From: Chitinophagaceae bacterium
GTDB lineage: Bacteria; Bacteroidota; Bacteroidia; Chitinophagales; Chitinophagaceae
Reading direction: 5' to 3'
DNA: 64,000 bases
Assembly: GCA_016721385.1 (NCBI GenBank)
Contig: JADKIE010000004.1
Span: 124,001-188,000, forward strand
Within the stretch, counting starts at the first letter, position 1; each line of letters opens with the position of its first letter. Shown in pieces: positions 50,625 through 61,067 of this stretch. The notes beneath the pieces are model-generated. The model was not told where the DNA came from, searched no databases, and saw only the letters and a list, made by a program, of their open reading frames with translations. The position numbers were made by a program, and so were the translations under genes.

Positions 50625-53600
50625 ATGCCTAAAAAGTGCTTGCAATTAAATGCTTTTGTAAAAGCAACGATTCTTTTTATTCTTTAGTACACCTACTTTT
50701 TTCATGCACTAATATCAAAACAAATTCTGTTAAAGAAAAAGATGGGCCAAGGGAAACAATGGAAAGAGATATTAAGATGATGAAGGATCCTGCTTTAGGG
50801 TATGTACCAACAGAGAGATTGATTGAAGCGAAACGCTATAAGGACGAATTGTTGCAGTCTCAAACAAATGCGGCAATAACTGGAATTAACTGGCGTCAAC
50901 TTGGCCCTAAAAATCAAGGCGGTAGGTCCAGAGCTGTTTTGGTAGATGCCAATGATATAACAGGAAACACAGTTTGGGTGGGTAGTGTAGGAGGGGGTCT
51001 TTGGAAAACAACAAATATATCTGCCGCAGAACCTGTATGGGTACCCGTAAATGATCTGTTCGATAATTTGGCCGTAACATCCATAATTCAGGATCCTTCA
51101 AATGCAGCTATAATGTATTTCAGTACCGGAGAGTCGGGTTATGGCAATAGTGATGCTATTAGAGGGCTTGGTGTATGGAAAACTACCAATAGTGGAGCTA
51201 CTTGGTCTCAACTGACGTCTACAACCGGTGCTAATTTTAATCGATGTCAAAGAATGGCTATTAATAGTACAGGTATTGTTTTTGTTGCAACTGCTACTGC
51301 AGGTTTGCAAAGATCAGCAGATGGCGGCGCTAATTGGACTAAAGTTTTAGGTGCCGGTTTAGGCATTACGGGTGCCGGTAATAATTTTTGTTATGATGTA
51401 GATGTTGATACCGGTGGTAATATATTCTACTTTAGCAGGCTCCATTCATAAATCAACAAATGCGGGTGTTACATTTGGAGCTGCACAAACTTTACCTATT
51501 TCGGCAACCAGAATAGAATTAGCATGCGCTATGAGTGATGTAAATTATGTTTATGCTTTAATTGAAAATGGCGATGTAGTTAATGGAATTTTGCGTTCAA
51601 TAAATGGAGGCACTACCTGGGTTGCAAGAACCGAGCCTGATGATGCTGATCCGGGTATTCCTGCATCAGATTTTTCCAGAACACAGGCTTGGTACGATTT
51701 AACAATTGCAGTTGATCCAAATGACAGAAATGGTGTTTTTGTAGGCGGTGTGGATTTATTTAAGTCAACTGATGGTGCTGGCACATGGACGCAATTAAGC
51801 CATTGGTACGGTGGGTTTGGATTTCAATATGCACACGCCGATCAACATTATATTTTCTTTAAACCCGGAAGTTCATCCATTGTTTATTTCGTAAATGATG
51901 GCGGCATATTTCAATCAACCAATGCAAATGTTGCTGCACCTACATTAACTGATAAAGGAACGAATTATATTACTACTCAGTTTTATTCTTGTGCAATTCA
52001 TCCTACAGCTTTAACAAACTATTTTTTGGCGGGTGCACAAGATAACGGCTCTCACCAATTTACACAGGGGAATGTACAAAATACAACCGAAGTTACAGGT
52101 GGTGATGGCGCCTTTTGCCATATCGACCAAGATGAACCTCAATACCAGTTTACATCTTATGTATATAACGATTTTTATAGATCTGCAGATGGTGGGGGAA
52201 CATGGACAGAGTTTGCTACAACCGGAGGTGATTTTATTAGCCCAACAGATTACGATAATGTAAACGACAAAATGTATATGTGCGATAATTTAAACACTTA
52301 TCAGAGATGGGATAATCCTCAAACCGGTTCAACATTTGCAGTAGTATCTGTACCTTCTTTCGGCGGCTTTGTAACAGCATTAAAGGTGTCTCCCAATACA
52401 GCGAACAGAGTATTTTTTGGAATAGATAATGGAGATGTATTTAGAGTAGATAATGCACACACAGCAACACCAACTGTAACCAACATTAGCACAGGCTTGC
52501 CTGCAGGATTTGTAACATGTATAGAAGTACAAACAGGAAATGATAATCACCTTTTAGCAACTTATTCAAATTACGGCCTTAATAGCATTTGGGAAAGTTT
52601 AGATGGCGGTGTAAGTTGGACGAGTGTAGAAGGAAATTTGCCGGATATGCCTATACGATGGGCTTTATTTAATCCTAACAACAACGACCAAGGTTTAATT
52701 GCAACAGAGTTGGGCGTATGGAGTACCGATAATTTGAATGGCAGTAGTACCAATTGGGGAGCCAGTAATTCCGGTTTAGCAAATGTTAGGGTAGATATGT
52801 TACAAGTAAGACAATCGGATAAAATTGTTATTGCCGCAACACATGGAAGAGGCTTGTTTTTAACCGATATTTTTGCGCCACCTACAGCTTTGTTTACTGC
52901 CGATAAATTAACTACCTATAAAGGTGTACCAATAAATTTTACAAGTACATCTTTTAATGCTACATCATGGAGTTGGAATTTTGGTGATGCAGGTACTTCT
53001 ACGGCTGCAAACCCAAGCCACACCTATACTGTGCCGGGTAAATATAATGTAACACTTACTATAAATAGTGGAGCATCTACATTAGTTAAAAATTTATACA
53101 TACATATTTTACCCAACAGAGGAACTCCATATGCACTAACCGATGGCGGTAATTTTGAAGTTAACCCACTTGATTTTGGGGTAGATAATTTAGCAGGCAC
53201 TCCATGGGAAAAAGGGAACTCGGCAGTTGCCGGAAAAAATGGTGTTGTTAGTGGCTCTAATGCATGGGTAACCGGATTAACAGGTAATTATGCAGATAAC
53301 ACAGATGCAAGTTTGATGACACCAAACTATAATTTTACTGCCATTGGTGCATATTTAATGCGTTTTCAATCTAAGCGGAATACTGAGTCAGGATATGATG
53401 GTTTTAGAGTTGAATATACTTTAGATTCGTGTAGAAATTGGTTGCCTTTAGGTACAATAACGGCGGCAAATTGGTATAATTTTGCCAACACAATTGGTGA
53501 TGCATCTTTTCCTGTAAATGAGGCTTTCTTTGATGGTTCGGTTGCAACTTATACTCAATTCTCTAACACAACTGAACTTACTTTTACAAGGAAACCCAAG

Positions 53601-54238
53601 TGTTGCATTTAGGTTTAGGTTTAAATCGGATGTGTCGTTACCGCAGCTGGAGTAGCCATTGATAATTTTGAAATACTTGGGCCGTTTAATATAGCATTGG
53701 CTGTTACACTTACAAATTTTACCGCTATAAAAATTATGATGATGTATCCATAAATTGGCGAACACAAAATGAAATTAGTATCGAAAATTATGTAGTAGAA
53801 AGAAGTGATGATGGTAAAACCTTTATGCCAATTAGCACTATACCAGCTAAGAATACTTCTCAAAACTTTTATAATATAGTAGATAAAAGTATTTTAATAA
53901 CTAATTTGTCAGGTAGAAATGCTTTGTATTATAGATTAAAAATAAGTGATAAGGCAGGTCGATATAAATATACCGAAGTAGCAAAAATTTCATTAGGTAA
54001 AACTAGTACAGATGTGATTATTGGACCTAACCCATTTGTGGACTATATTTCTGTTTATAGTAGTGATGCAATATTACTTGTAAATATTTTTGATATATCT
54101 GGTAAACTTGTATATAGTACTACCAACGTTGTGGGAAACAAAATTTTCTTTGATAAAATAATACCAACAGGAACTTACATTGTTAAAGTGCAAACAAGTA
54201 AAGAAGTTGTAATTGCTCGAATTTTAAAAGCTAATTAA
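50625..54238 (+). CDS. Large secreted Asp-box (sortilin-like) protein with PKD and type IX sorting domain, several frameshifts
   Basis: About 1204 residues when rebuilt from ATG 50625. The N-terminal hydrophobic segment (KATILFIL) runs, after a frame change, into HLLFSC, a possible lipobox. A beta-propeller with Asp-box repeats follows (GLWKTTN, GVWKTTNSGATWSQL, LFKSTDGAGTWTQLSH, FYRSADGGGTWTEF, WESLDGGVSWTSV), then a PKD domain (WSWNFGDAGTSTAANPSHTY), a sandwich domain, and a C-terminal type A T9SS tail (GPNPFVDYISV, GTYIVKVQTSKEV). Breaks are near 50683, 51420, 53595, 53635 and 53732. A surface-exposed binding or hydrolytic role is likely, but unspecified. Confidence 0.8.
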
Positions 54239-54253
54239 TTAAAAAATGAATAT

Positions 54254-54286
54254 ATACTATCACAGATGTTAAATCTGTGATGGTAT
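54254..54286. terminator. Hairpin between convergent genes
   Basis: ATACTATCACAGAT pairs with ATCTGTGATGGTAT (one G-T pair) around a 5-nt loop. There is no T run, so it may be a bidirectional 3'-end hairpin rather than a classical terminator. Confidence 0.5.
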
Positions 54287-54290
54287 GTAA

Positions 54291-55263
54291 TTAATTCCCT
54301 TTCTTCTTAGGGATAGTTGTTTTAGGTTTTACATCATCATTCTCTGCACCCTTTAATTTTTTTTCATCAATAGTACCATCATCACCTCTAACCGGGTTGG
54401 GTACAGGCTCTTTTCCCATTGGCGTTGTTTGATTAAATACTTTATCTACATGTATCCATTTGCCGTTTCTCCAAACAAAACCTTCGTAATCGCCGTCGCC
54501 TACTAAAGTCCATTTGCTGTTAGGTTTGCCCGATTCGGATATTAAATGCTCCATAATAATCATATCCAATTCTTCATCATAATTCAATCGGGGAGAGGCA
54601 TTTTTTTTATATTCCATTATATATCTGCTCTGCGATGATTTAAATGTCTTGTCGCTTTCAAAACTAAAATACCTGCCACCAAAAACCGGTTCATCATTAT
54701 CAAAAGAAAGCACTTCAATTATTTTTTTATTGCTTCGTATATTGTTTTCATCGTAACCAATAAGAGTGTAATAATTTTTATTGCTGCTTTTCTTTTGGAT
54801 TATACGATAATATATGGCTCCAATCCAACCTTTATTATTGCCAATTGTATCGGCTATTTTTTGTGTAACATCTGATTTGTCTATTAGTGGATACAATTTT
54901 AAACTTCCATCATACGTACGCATTTGTATGGCGCCATGCTGGCGAATAACATTGTCGCTTATCATCATTTGCCAGGTAAATATTTTAAAACTACTATCGG
55001 GTGCGTAAAGCCTTGATATTGTTTCTAAAGAATCAAAAGTATAGTAAAAAGAATTTTTAGTAGTAAGCGCTTTCACAAATTGCCTTGTAAATAAACTATC
55101 TGCCTCAAACCTGTTTTTAGATGAAATGCCCTGAATGATTTTTAGTGCTGTAGGCTTCATCACTTCTTCTTGTTTTTGTAATGCTGCTAAATCATCTTTG
55201 CCTATACGTTGTGCCTGCACAAATACAGGTGTAAAAGCAACAAACAATTACCAATTTCTTCAT
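54291..55263 (-). CDS. Exported protein of unknown function, one frameshift
   Basis: About 323 residues from ATG 55263. One missing base in the signal peptide joins MKKLVI to LFVAFTPVFVQAQ, giving a normal Sec signal with cleavage after QAQ. The body has tidy beta-rich segments (FYYTFDSLETISRLYAPD, GGRYFSFESDKTFKSSQSRY, YEGFVWRNGKWIHVDKVF) and a charged C-terminal tail (KKLKGAENDDVKPKTTIPKK). No family recognised. It follows gmhB on the same strand after about 90 bp and may end that operon. Confidence 0.7.
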
Positions 55264-55356
55264 ATCGTAAATTTAGTTAAATCCATTGCAAATTAAGTGC
55301 AAAACTCATTAGTGTACTAAATTTTAACTAAAGCTAAACATTAGCTGTTGGGCATA

Positions 55357-55907
55357 CTACAGGGCTTTTGCAAATTCAATTAAAGAATTATAAACTGCAT
55401 CAATCCTATTATCCTTTACATCAACCTCAGGCCTTGTTGTAGGTAAAAAAATAGTATAAATGCCAAGATTACGCCCAAACTCCATATCGCTTAAGGTATT
55501 ACCAATCATTATGGCTTTGGATAAATCGATTGTAGGAAAATCTTGTACAGCTTGTAAACCCATGCCGGGGTTAGGTTTTCGGTTTGGGCTAGCTTCATCC
55601 AAATCGGGGCAAAAATAAACAGCATCAATTTTGCCTCCGCTTTCCTCCATTTCTTTTTGCATGTTGGTATGAATGGTATGCAGATTATGTAATTTAGTTA
55701 CACCCTTACCTACACCTTTTTGATTGGTAACTATAATAATGTGTTTAAACTTTTTACTAAAAATGCTTATAGCTTCTTTTACACCTTCATAAAAATAAAT
55801 TCATCCCACGTGTGAATGTAATCTTTATGTTTTTCGTGATTGATTACACCGTCTCTGTCTAAAAACAATGTCCAGTCTTTATTTATATTTTTAAGATTTA
55901 TTGGCAT
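55357..55907 (-). CDS. gmhB: D-glycero-D-manno-heptose 1,7-bisphosphate phosphatase (HAD), one frameshift
   Basis: About 183 residues from ATG 55907 (MPINLKNINKDWTLF) when one base is added in the T run near 55795. HAD motif I is LFLDRDGVIN, motif II is IVTNQKGV, the GmhB zinc-loop region contains YFCPDLDEASPNRKPNPGM, and motif IV is MIGNTLSDMEFG. It removes the C7 phosphate from heptose bisphosphate. The start codon shares a base with the hddC stop (TAATG). Two of the usual four zinc cysteines appear to be missing, so the zinc site may be absent. Confidence 0.85.
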
Positions 55908-56608
55908 TATTTATATGGAATTAATTCGGTTTGTGCTTTTTCATAATCTTCGGGAATACCAATATCAATAAAATAAGCGTTATGGATTTGGCCGTAAATT
56001 TTATGTTGGGTTACATACTTCTCTAAGTAATCTTTTTCAAACGAAAATATTTTGGGAAATGTTTTTGTGCAGAATTGCGAAACATTTAAAATGTAACATC
56101 CGCCATTTATTAAACCTTCTTTGTAATACTTTTTTTCTTTAAAAGACGTGATGATAGAGTTGCTGTTTATTTCTACAGCACCATATCTATCAAATTTTTC
56201 CATTGGTTTTAATGCCAATGTACATTCTGCCGACATAAACCGATGTATATCCTCCAGTTTTTTAATATCTACATCAAATAAAGTATCACCATTTACGATT
56301 AATACATTTTTTTCTGAAGCTTTTGTACATGCTAATTTAATAGCACCTCCGGTGCCTAAAGGTTTATTTTCTACTGATAATTGGTAGTTTAAAAAAGGGA
56401 ATTCCTTGAGCAAATAATCTTCAATAACCTCACTCATATAACCCAATGAAAAAATAAATTTAGATACACCTTGTTTTTGCAAATAAGTAATTACATAATG
56501 CAAAAAAGGCTTTTCAGCAACCATAGCCATGCACTTTGGAGCATCGCTAACAACACTACGTAACCTTGTTCCTAACCCGCCTGCTAAAATTATTGCTTCT
56601 TTAATCAT
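55907..56608 (-). CDS. hddC: D-glycero-alpha-D-manno-heptose 1-phosphate guanylyltransferase-like nucleotidyltransferase
   Basis: 233 residues from the ATG at 56608 (MIKEAIILAGGLGTRL), preferred over an upstream in-frame start because it gives an ATGA overlap with gmhA. The nucleotide loop LAGGLGTRL, PLGTGGAIKLA and VLIVNGDTLFDVD mark the sugar-nucleotidyltransferase fold; FIDIGIPEDYEKAQ is the usual C-terminal segment. Context (gmhA, gmhB, hddA) makes GDP-heptose formation the best assignment; sequence alone would only say NDP-sugar pyrophosphorylase. Confidence 0.85.
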   Translation of the reverse strand: MIKEAIILAGGLGTRLRSVVSDAPKCMAMVAEKPFLHYVITYLQKQGVSKFIFSLGYMSEVIEDYLLKEFPFLNYQLSVENKPLGTGGAIKLACTKASEKNVLIVNGDTLFDVDIKKLEDIHRFMSAECTLALKPMEKFDRYGAVEINSNSIITSFKEKKYYKEGLINGGCYILNVSQFCTKTFPKIFSFEKDYLEKYVTQHKIYGQIHNAYFIDIGIPEDYEKAQTELIPYK

Positions 56609-57180
56609 CCGAAATATTGTTCTTCTACCAATTGGCAAATTATGTGACCTACAGTAATGTGGCTTTCCTGAATCCGTGGCGTATCGGCAGAGGGTACATT
56701 AATAAGATAATGGCTATTACTTTTCATTTTACCACCACTTTCGCCGGTAAAACCAATTGTAATCATGCCTTTTTCCTTAGCAACATCAAATGCATTTAAT
56801 ATGTTTTTACTATTGCCCGAAGTAGATAAACCAATTAATACATCTCCTTTATTGCCTATGCCTTTTATCATACGGGAGTAAATAACATCGTAGCTATAAT
56901 CATTTGCAACGGCTGTTATGTAAGATGTGTTGCAATGTAATGCCTCGGCAGGCAAAGCATCTCTATCGGTATAAAAGCGGCCACTAAACTCTGCGGCTAA
57001 ATGCTGTGCATCGGCTGCACTGCCGCCATTGCCGCAAAACAAAACTTTGTTGCCGTTTTTAAAAGCTGTTACAATAATATCAACGCATTGGTTTATTGTT
57101 TTTATTAATTCATCATTTTGTGCAAGTTGTTGTTTTACTTGTATAGATGCCTGAACAATATCTTTTATTTTTTGTTGCAT
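56605..57180 (-). CDS. gmhA: Phosphoheptose isomerase
   Basis: 191 residues, SIS domain. It converts sedoheptulose 7-phosphate to D-glycero-D-manno-heptose 7-phosphate. Visible motifs are VLFCGNGGSAADAQHLAAE (substrate and zinc region), GLSTSGNSKNILNAF, and the C-terminal ESHITVGHIICQLVEE with the zinc-binding histidine. Intact and standard length. First step of the heptose operon. Confidence 0.93.
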   Translation of the reverse strand: MQQKIKDIVQASIQVKQQLAQNDELIKTINQCVDIIVTAFKNGNKVLFCGNGGSAADAQHLAAEFSGRFYTDRDALPAEALHCNTSYITAVANDYSYDVIYSRMIKGIGNKGDVLIGLSTSGNSKNILNAFDVAKEKGMITIGFTGESGGKMKSNSHYLINVPSADTPRIQESHITVGHIICQLVEEQYFG

Positions 57181-57237
57181 TGAAAATTAATTTTACGTTG
57201 CAAAGTTAATAATAAATGGCGGGCAAAGTTCAATATG

Positions 57238-57294
57238 GGTATACAGTAAAAGTGAGTGACTCCCGAAGAAAATCGGGACAAGCCAACGATGTTG
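57238..57294 (+). repeat. Dispersed short repeat, copy C, with inserted hairpin
   Basis: GGTATACAGTAAAAG then TGAGTGAC matches copy A at 34084-34106 at 20 of 23 positions, and CAACGATGTTG matches its other half. Between them are 23 extra bases containing the inverted repeat TCCCGA (57261-57266) / TCGGGA (57273-57278). It lies in the 144-bp spacer upstream of gmhA. Confidence 0.6.
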
Positions 57295-57324
57295 TTTTAG
57301 TATTCATTTGCTGGTAACAAATAA

Positions 57325-58347
57325 TTATACCGTCCATGTAGTTAAACCGTACTTTGTAAACTGATATTTTTTAACATCGCCTCCAAAACTGTTTAATGCA
57401 TTTATTACTGCATATCTTGTATTGTTGGGGCAATAAAAAATCATAAAACCACCACCACCAGCACCACTAATTTTGCCGCCTGTAGCACCTGCCGCTTTGG
57501 CGGCATCATAAATTGCTTCGATGGAAGTGTTGCTGATATTTGTAGCCATTAATTTTTTTTGCCGAAAACCAAAATCCAATATTTCACCAATGTCATTTAG
57601 TTTGCCTTTTAAAAGAGCCTCTTTCATCATTTTGGCTTGCTCTTTTAATTGGTGCATGGCTTCAATACTTTTTTCGTTATTGCTGGTTACGTTTTTTACC
57701 TGCTCTTTAATTATTGTTGCACTTTCCCTACTGGTGGCTGTAAAATATAAAACCAAATTATTTTCCAGCTCATGTAAATATTGTGGTTTAATGCGTAACG
57801 GGTTTACAATTACCTTATCACCTTCATAAAATTCCATAAAATTTACTCCGCCAAATGTAGCAGCGTATTGATCTTGTTTGCCGCCTGCTAATTTTAAATC
57901 GTTTCGCTCAATTTCATAAGCATAATGAGCAATATCATAATCGCCTAATGGTAATTTATATCTTTCCACAAAGGCACCTAAAATGGCTACCACAAGGGTA
58001 GAGGAGGTTCCTAAACCGCTGCCGGCAGGAGCATCTACAAAAGTTGAAAGTTTGAAGCCTCCTAACGGAAAAGAATAATCTTTTTGTACTCTGTTATAAA
58101 CCCCTTTCAATAAATCTAACGTACCGTTTACAGGCAGCTCTTCTGTTATATTAAAAACCTGTTCTTCTTCTCTGTCTAAAGCCTGTAAAATAATTTTATT
58201 TTCCTCCAATGGCTCTAATGTGGCATATGCCGATAAAGAAACTGTGGCATTAAGGATTGCTCCACCAAACTGGTCGCTATATGGGCTTACATCTGTGCCA
58301 CCACCGGCAAGGCCAATTCTTAAAGGTGCTTTACTTCTATAAATCAT
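57325..58347 (-). CDS. hddA: D-glycero-alpha-D-manno-heptose 7-phosphate kinase (GHMP kinase)
   Basis: 340 residues, intact. GHMP motifs are clear: APLRIGLAGGGTDVSPY near the start, the ATP loop APAGSGLGTSSTLV (about 109-122), and GGKISGAGGGGFMIFYC near the end. Phosphorylates C1 of heptose 7-phosphate in the alpha configuration, the step that separates the GDP-heptose route from the ADP-heptose route of LPS core. It lies 144 bp upstream of gmhA. Confidence 0.9.
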   Translation of the reverse strand: MIYRSKAPLRIGLAGGGTDVSPYSDQFGGAILNATVSLSAYATLEPLEENKIILQALDREEEQVFNITEELPVNGTLDLLKGVYNRVQKDYSFPLGGFKLSTFVDAPAGSGLGTSSTLVVAILGAFVERYKLPLGDYDIAHYAYEIERNDLKLAGGKQDQYAATFGGVNFMEFYEGDKVIVNPLRIKPQYLHELENNLVLYFTATSRESATIIKEQVKNVTSNNEKSIEAMHQLKEQAKMMKEALLKGKLNDIGEILDFGFRQKKLMATNISNTSIEAIYDAAKAAGATGGKISGAGGGGFMIFYCPNNTRYAVINALNSFGGDVKKYQFTKYGLTTWTV

Positions 58348-58376
58348 TGATTGGTTTTATTAAAGCGGCAATTTAC

Positions 58377-59512
58377 TTACAATTGGGCTATTTGTGTAAT
58401 ACTTTCTGTCATTTTTGCCCAGCTAAATTTTTTCTTTTCTTGTATAAGATGTGGTAAAAAATAATTTTCGCCTTTGGTAAAATATTCTATTATTTTATCT
58501 GCAATTGACTGTGCGTTGGGCTCGGCAATTAAGCCTACTTTATTATCGGGGACTAATGCCGGTAAACCACCTACATTGGTAACAATCATGGGTTTTTCAA
58601 AATGGTAGGCTAAAGGCGTTACACCACTTTGCGTTGCATTGCGGTATGGCTGTACTACCACATCGGCAGCACATAAAAAATACTTTACTTCACTGTCTGC
58701 AATAAAATCTGTATGAAGAATTAAATTATTTTTTATGCCTGATTTTTCAATTTGCTCATCATACTGCTTTCTGTCTTCATAAAACTCTCCTGCAATTAGT
58801 AATTTGCAATTTGCTATTGGCAAGTTTGAGTCTTTTAAAATTTTCATGGCATCTAACAGTAAATCAAGTCCTTTGTATTTTCTGATAAAGCCAAAAAATA
58901 AAAGTACTTTTTGGTTATTGTCAATTGCCAATCTCTTCCTGGCAGCTTCTTTGGTAATTTTTTCTCCAAAATTATCGTAAAGTGGGTGTGGTACTAATTT
59001 TGCCGGTTTGGTTGGAGCAAACACTTTTAAATCAGTCATCACTTTTTCGCTCATGATAATAAAAGCATCAACCGGTTTTATAAAGTATTTTGTAAATGGC
59101 TTATCGCCAAAACGTTTTTCGTGTGGTATAATATTATCTGCAATGCAAACCACTTTCGAGTGTTTATTTTTTTTACGCATCGTAAAATATAGCCTAGGCA
59201 TGGTCCCATAAAAGGCAGCCAATATCTTACTATTACTAAATCTGGCTTTTGTCTTTTTATCTCATTTCCTACTTTTATCCAATTAAAGGGATTAATAGAG
59301 TTGATGCAAACCTTAATATTTAAATCAGTTGGCTTACGTTCATTACTATATTGCGATTTGCCTGGAAATAAAAAGCTAGGGTATTGAAGAGAGAAAGTAT
59401 AAATAGTTACATTATTATCTTCTTGTTGAAATTGCCGTGCTAATCTTTCATTAAATGTAGCAATTCCACCACCACGTAAGGGATAAGCAGAGCCAATAAT
59501 AATTATTTTCAT
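58377..59512 (-). CDS. GT4-family glycosyltransferase, one frameshift
   Basis: About 378 residues with a break in the eight-T run at 59165-59172 that joins RCVKK to NKHSKVVCIADN. The N-terminal GT-B fold starts MKIIIIGSAYPLRGGGIATF; the C-terminal nucleotide-binding half has LLFFGFIRKYKGLDLLLDAM and CAADVVVQPYRNATQSGV TPLAYHFEKPMIVTN in turn. It transfers a sugar from an NDP donor, plausibly in building the glycan that uses GDP-heptose. The start overlaps the GT2 stop (ATGA) and hddA follows after 29 bp. Confidence 0.85.
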
Positions 59513-60450
59513 AACCCCAGTTTTTCCTCAACTAAATAACCTATTTCTATCAGCACTATTTCTACTAATTAACTCGCCAATAAAACCTGCTAAAAATAAT
59601 TGTGTACCAATTATCATTATTGTTAACGCAAAAAAGAATAATGGCCTTTGGGTTAAGCCCGAATTATCAAACACAAACTTTGAAACAGTTAAATACGCAA
59701 AAGTAACAAACCCTAAAAAGAAAAAAATGCTGCCCCATAAGCCAAAAAAATGCATTGGCCTTTTACCAAATTTCCCCATAAAAAATATGGTCATTAAATC
59801 TAAAAAACCATTAATAAAACGGCTCCAGCCAAATTTTGTAACCCCGTATTTTCTGGCTCTGTGCTCAACAATTTTTTCGCCAATGTTGCGTAAGCCTGCC
59901 CACTTACTAAGTACAGGTACATAGCGATGCATTTCACCGTATACCTCAATGCTTTTTACCACTTTCTTTTTATATGCTTTAAGGCCGCAATTAAAATCGT
60001 GCAGTTTTATGCCACTCATGCTACGGGCTGCAGCGTTAAATAATTTACTGGGAATATTTTTTGTAAACGTATTATCGTATCGCTTTTTTTTCCAGCCGCT
60101 AACCAAATCAAAATCATCTTCAATAACCATTTTCCTAAGCTGCGGAATTTCATCCGGGCTGTCCTGCATATCGGCATCCATCGTAATTACAACATCTCCC
60201 TGTGCAGCCTTAAAACCTTCATTAAGTGCGGCACTTTTACCATAATTGCGTTGAAATTTTATGCCTTTTATATGTTCATTTTTGCTCTTAATTGCTCAAT
60301 TACATTCCACGAATTATCGGTACTGCCGTCGTCAATATACAGTACTTCGTACGTATAGTTGTTGGCAAGCATTACTTTTTCAATCCATGCAGTTAATTCC
60401 GGCAAAGATTCGTCTTCGTTGTAAAGTGGTATTACTATTGATAAATCCAT
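59509..60450 (-). CDS. GT2-family glycosyltransferase with C-terminal membrane helices, two frameshifts
   Basis: About 314 residues. The GT-A domain starts MDLSIVIPLYNEDESLPEL and has YIDDGSTDNSW; after a break near 60275 it continues with KFQRNYGKSAALNEGF and MDADMQDSPDEI (DxD/DxQ). Two C-terminal transmembrane helices follow (about 230-300). A second break near 59540 adds a tail ending VEEKLGL and makes an ATGA overlap with the next gene. This is the polyprenyl-phosphate sugar transferase type, acting at the inner membrane. Confidence 0.85.
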
Positions 60451-60487
60451 TAAATGTAAACTGTTTTTATTTTTTGTATTCGGCCCT

Positions 60488-60542
60488 CGAATAACTATTT
60501 AGCATTGTTGCGTCGCACTCTTGTACGCTAAATTTGTATTCG
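60488..60542. repeat. Palindromic intergenic element, possibly repeat copy B
   Basis: The ends CGAATA...TATTCG belong to imperfect 15-base inverted arms (GAATAACTATTTAGC / GCTAAATTTGTATTC) around a GC-richer centre (TTGCGTCGCACTCTTGTACG). The string TTTGTATTCGGC occurs at 60473-60484 and again at 60533-60544. The centre is partly similar, on the opposite strand, to the repeat near 34.1 kb. It fills the 126-bp spacer between the DUF4199 and GT2 genes. Confidence 0.45.
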
Positions 60543-60576
60543 GCAATATAATACAATGCTCTTTTACTTACTCAAA

Positions 60577-61067
60577 TTAGGTATTATTTTTCGAACTTAA
60601 AAAACCTGCTCCAATAACACTAACCAATGCACCTATTACAAGGTAACTAAAAACAGCTCCCATGATGTAAGCAGGTAAAAACATTTTTTTTGCAGCTGCA
60701 ATCCTTGTGTCAATATCACTTTGTACTAAATCTTTTGATGAGGCCAAATCTTTTTGCATTAAGGCAACCATTCCATCTTTTAACTCGGGGTGAAGCAAAA
60801 TAAATACAATGGTAAACAACACCATCAATAAAGTAACTACAATAAAATACTTAAAACCTTGTGTAAATAGTACTTTAAACGAGGAAGTGCATCGGTATTT
60901 TTTTTGTACTCAAAAAGTGTCCACACTATGCCACCAACATAAAGAAAATAAACAATGTATTGTAAATTGTTTTCAAAATTTCCTTTTATGTAAAAAATAA
61001 GAAAAGATGCAACAATCATAATTACACCAATAAGCAACCCTTTTTTTGCAGCCGTTAAATTTTTCAA
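60577..61067 (-). CDS. DUF4199 membrane protein, one frameshift
   Basis: About 163 residues; adding a base near 60882 joins LPRFKVLFTQGFKYF to the rest. Four transmembrane helices are apparent (about 8-27, 35-52, 75-92 and 133-155). The pattern matches the Bacteroidota DUF4199 family, which often neighbours GT2 genes and dihydroorotase-like genes. Function unknown. Starts with an ATGA overlap with the dihydroorotase-like gene. Confidence 0.75.
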
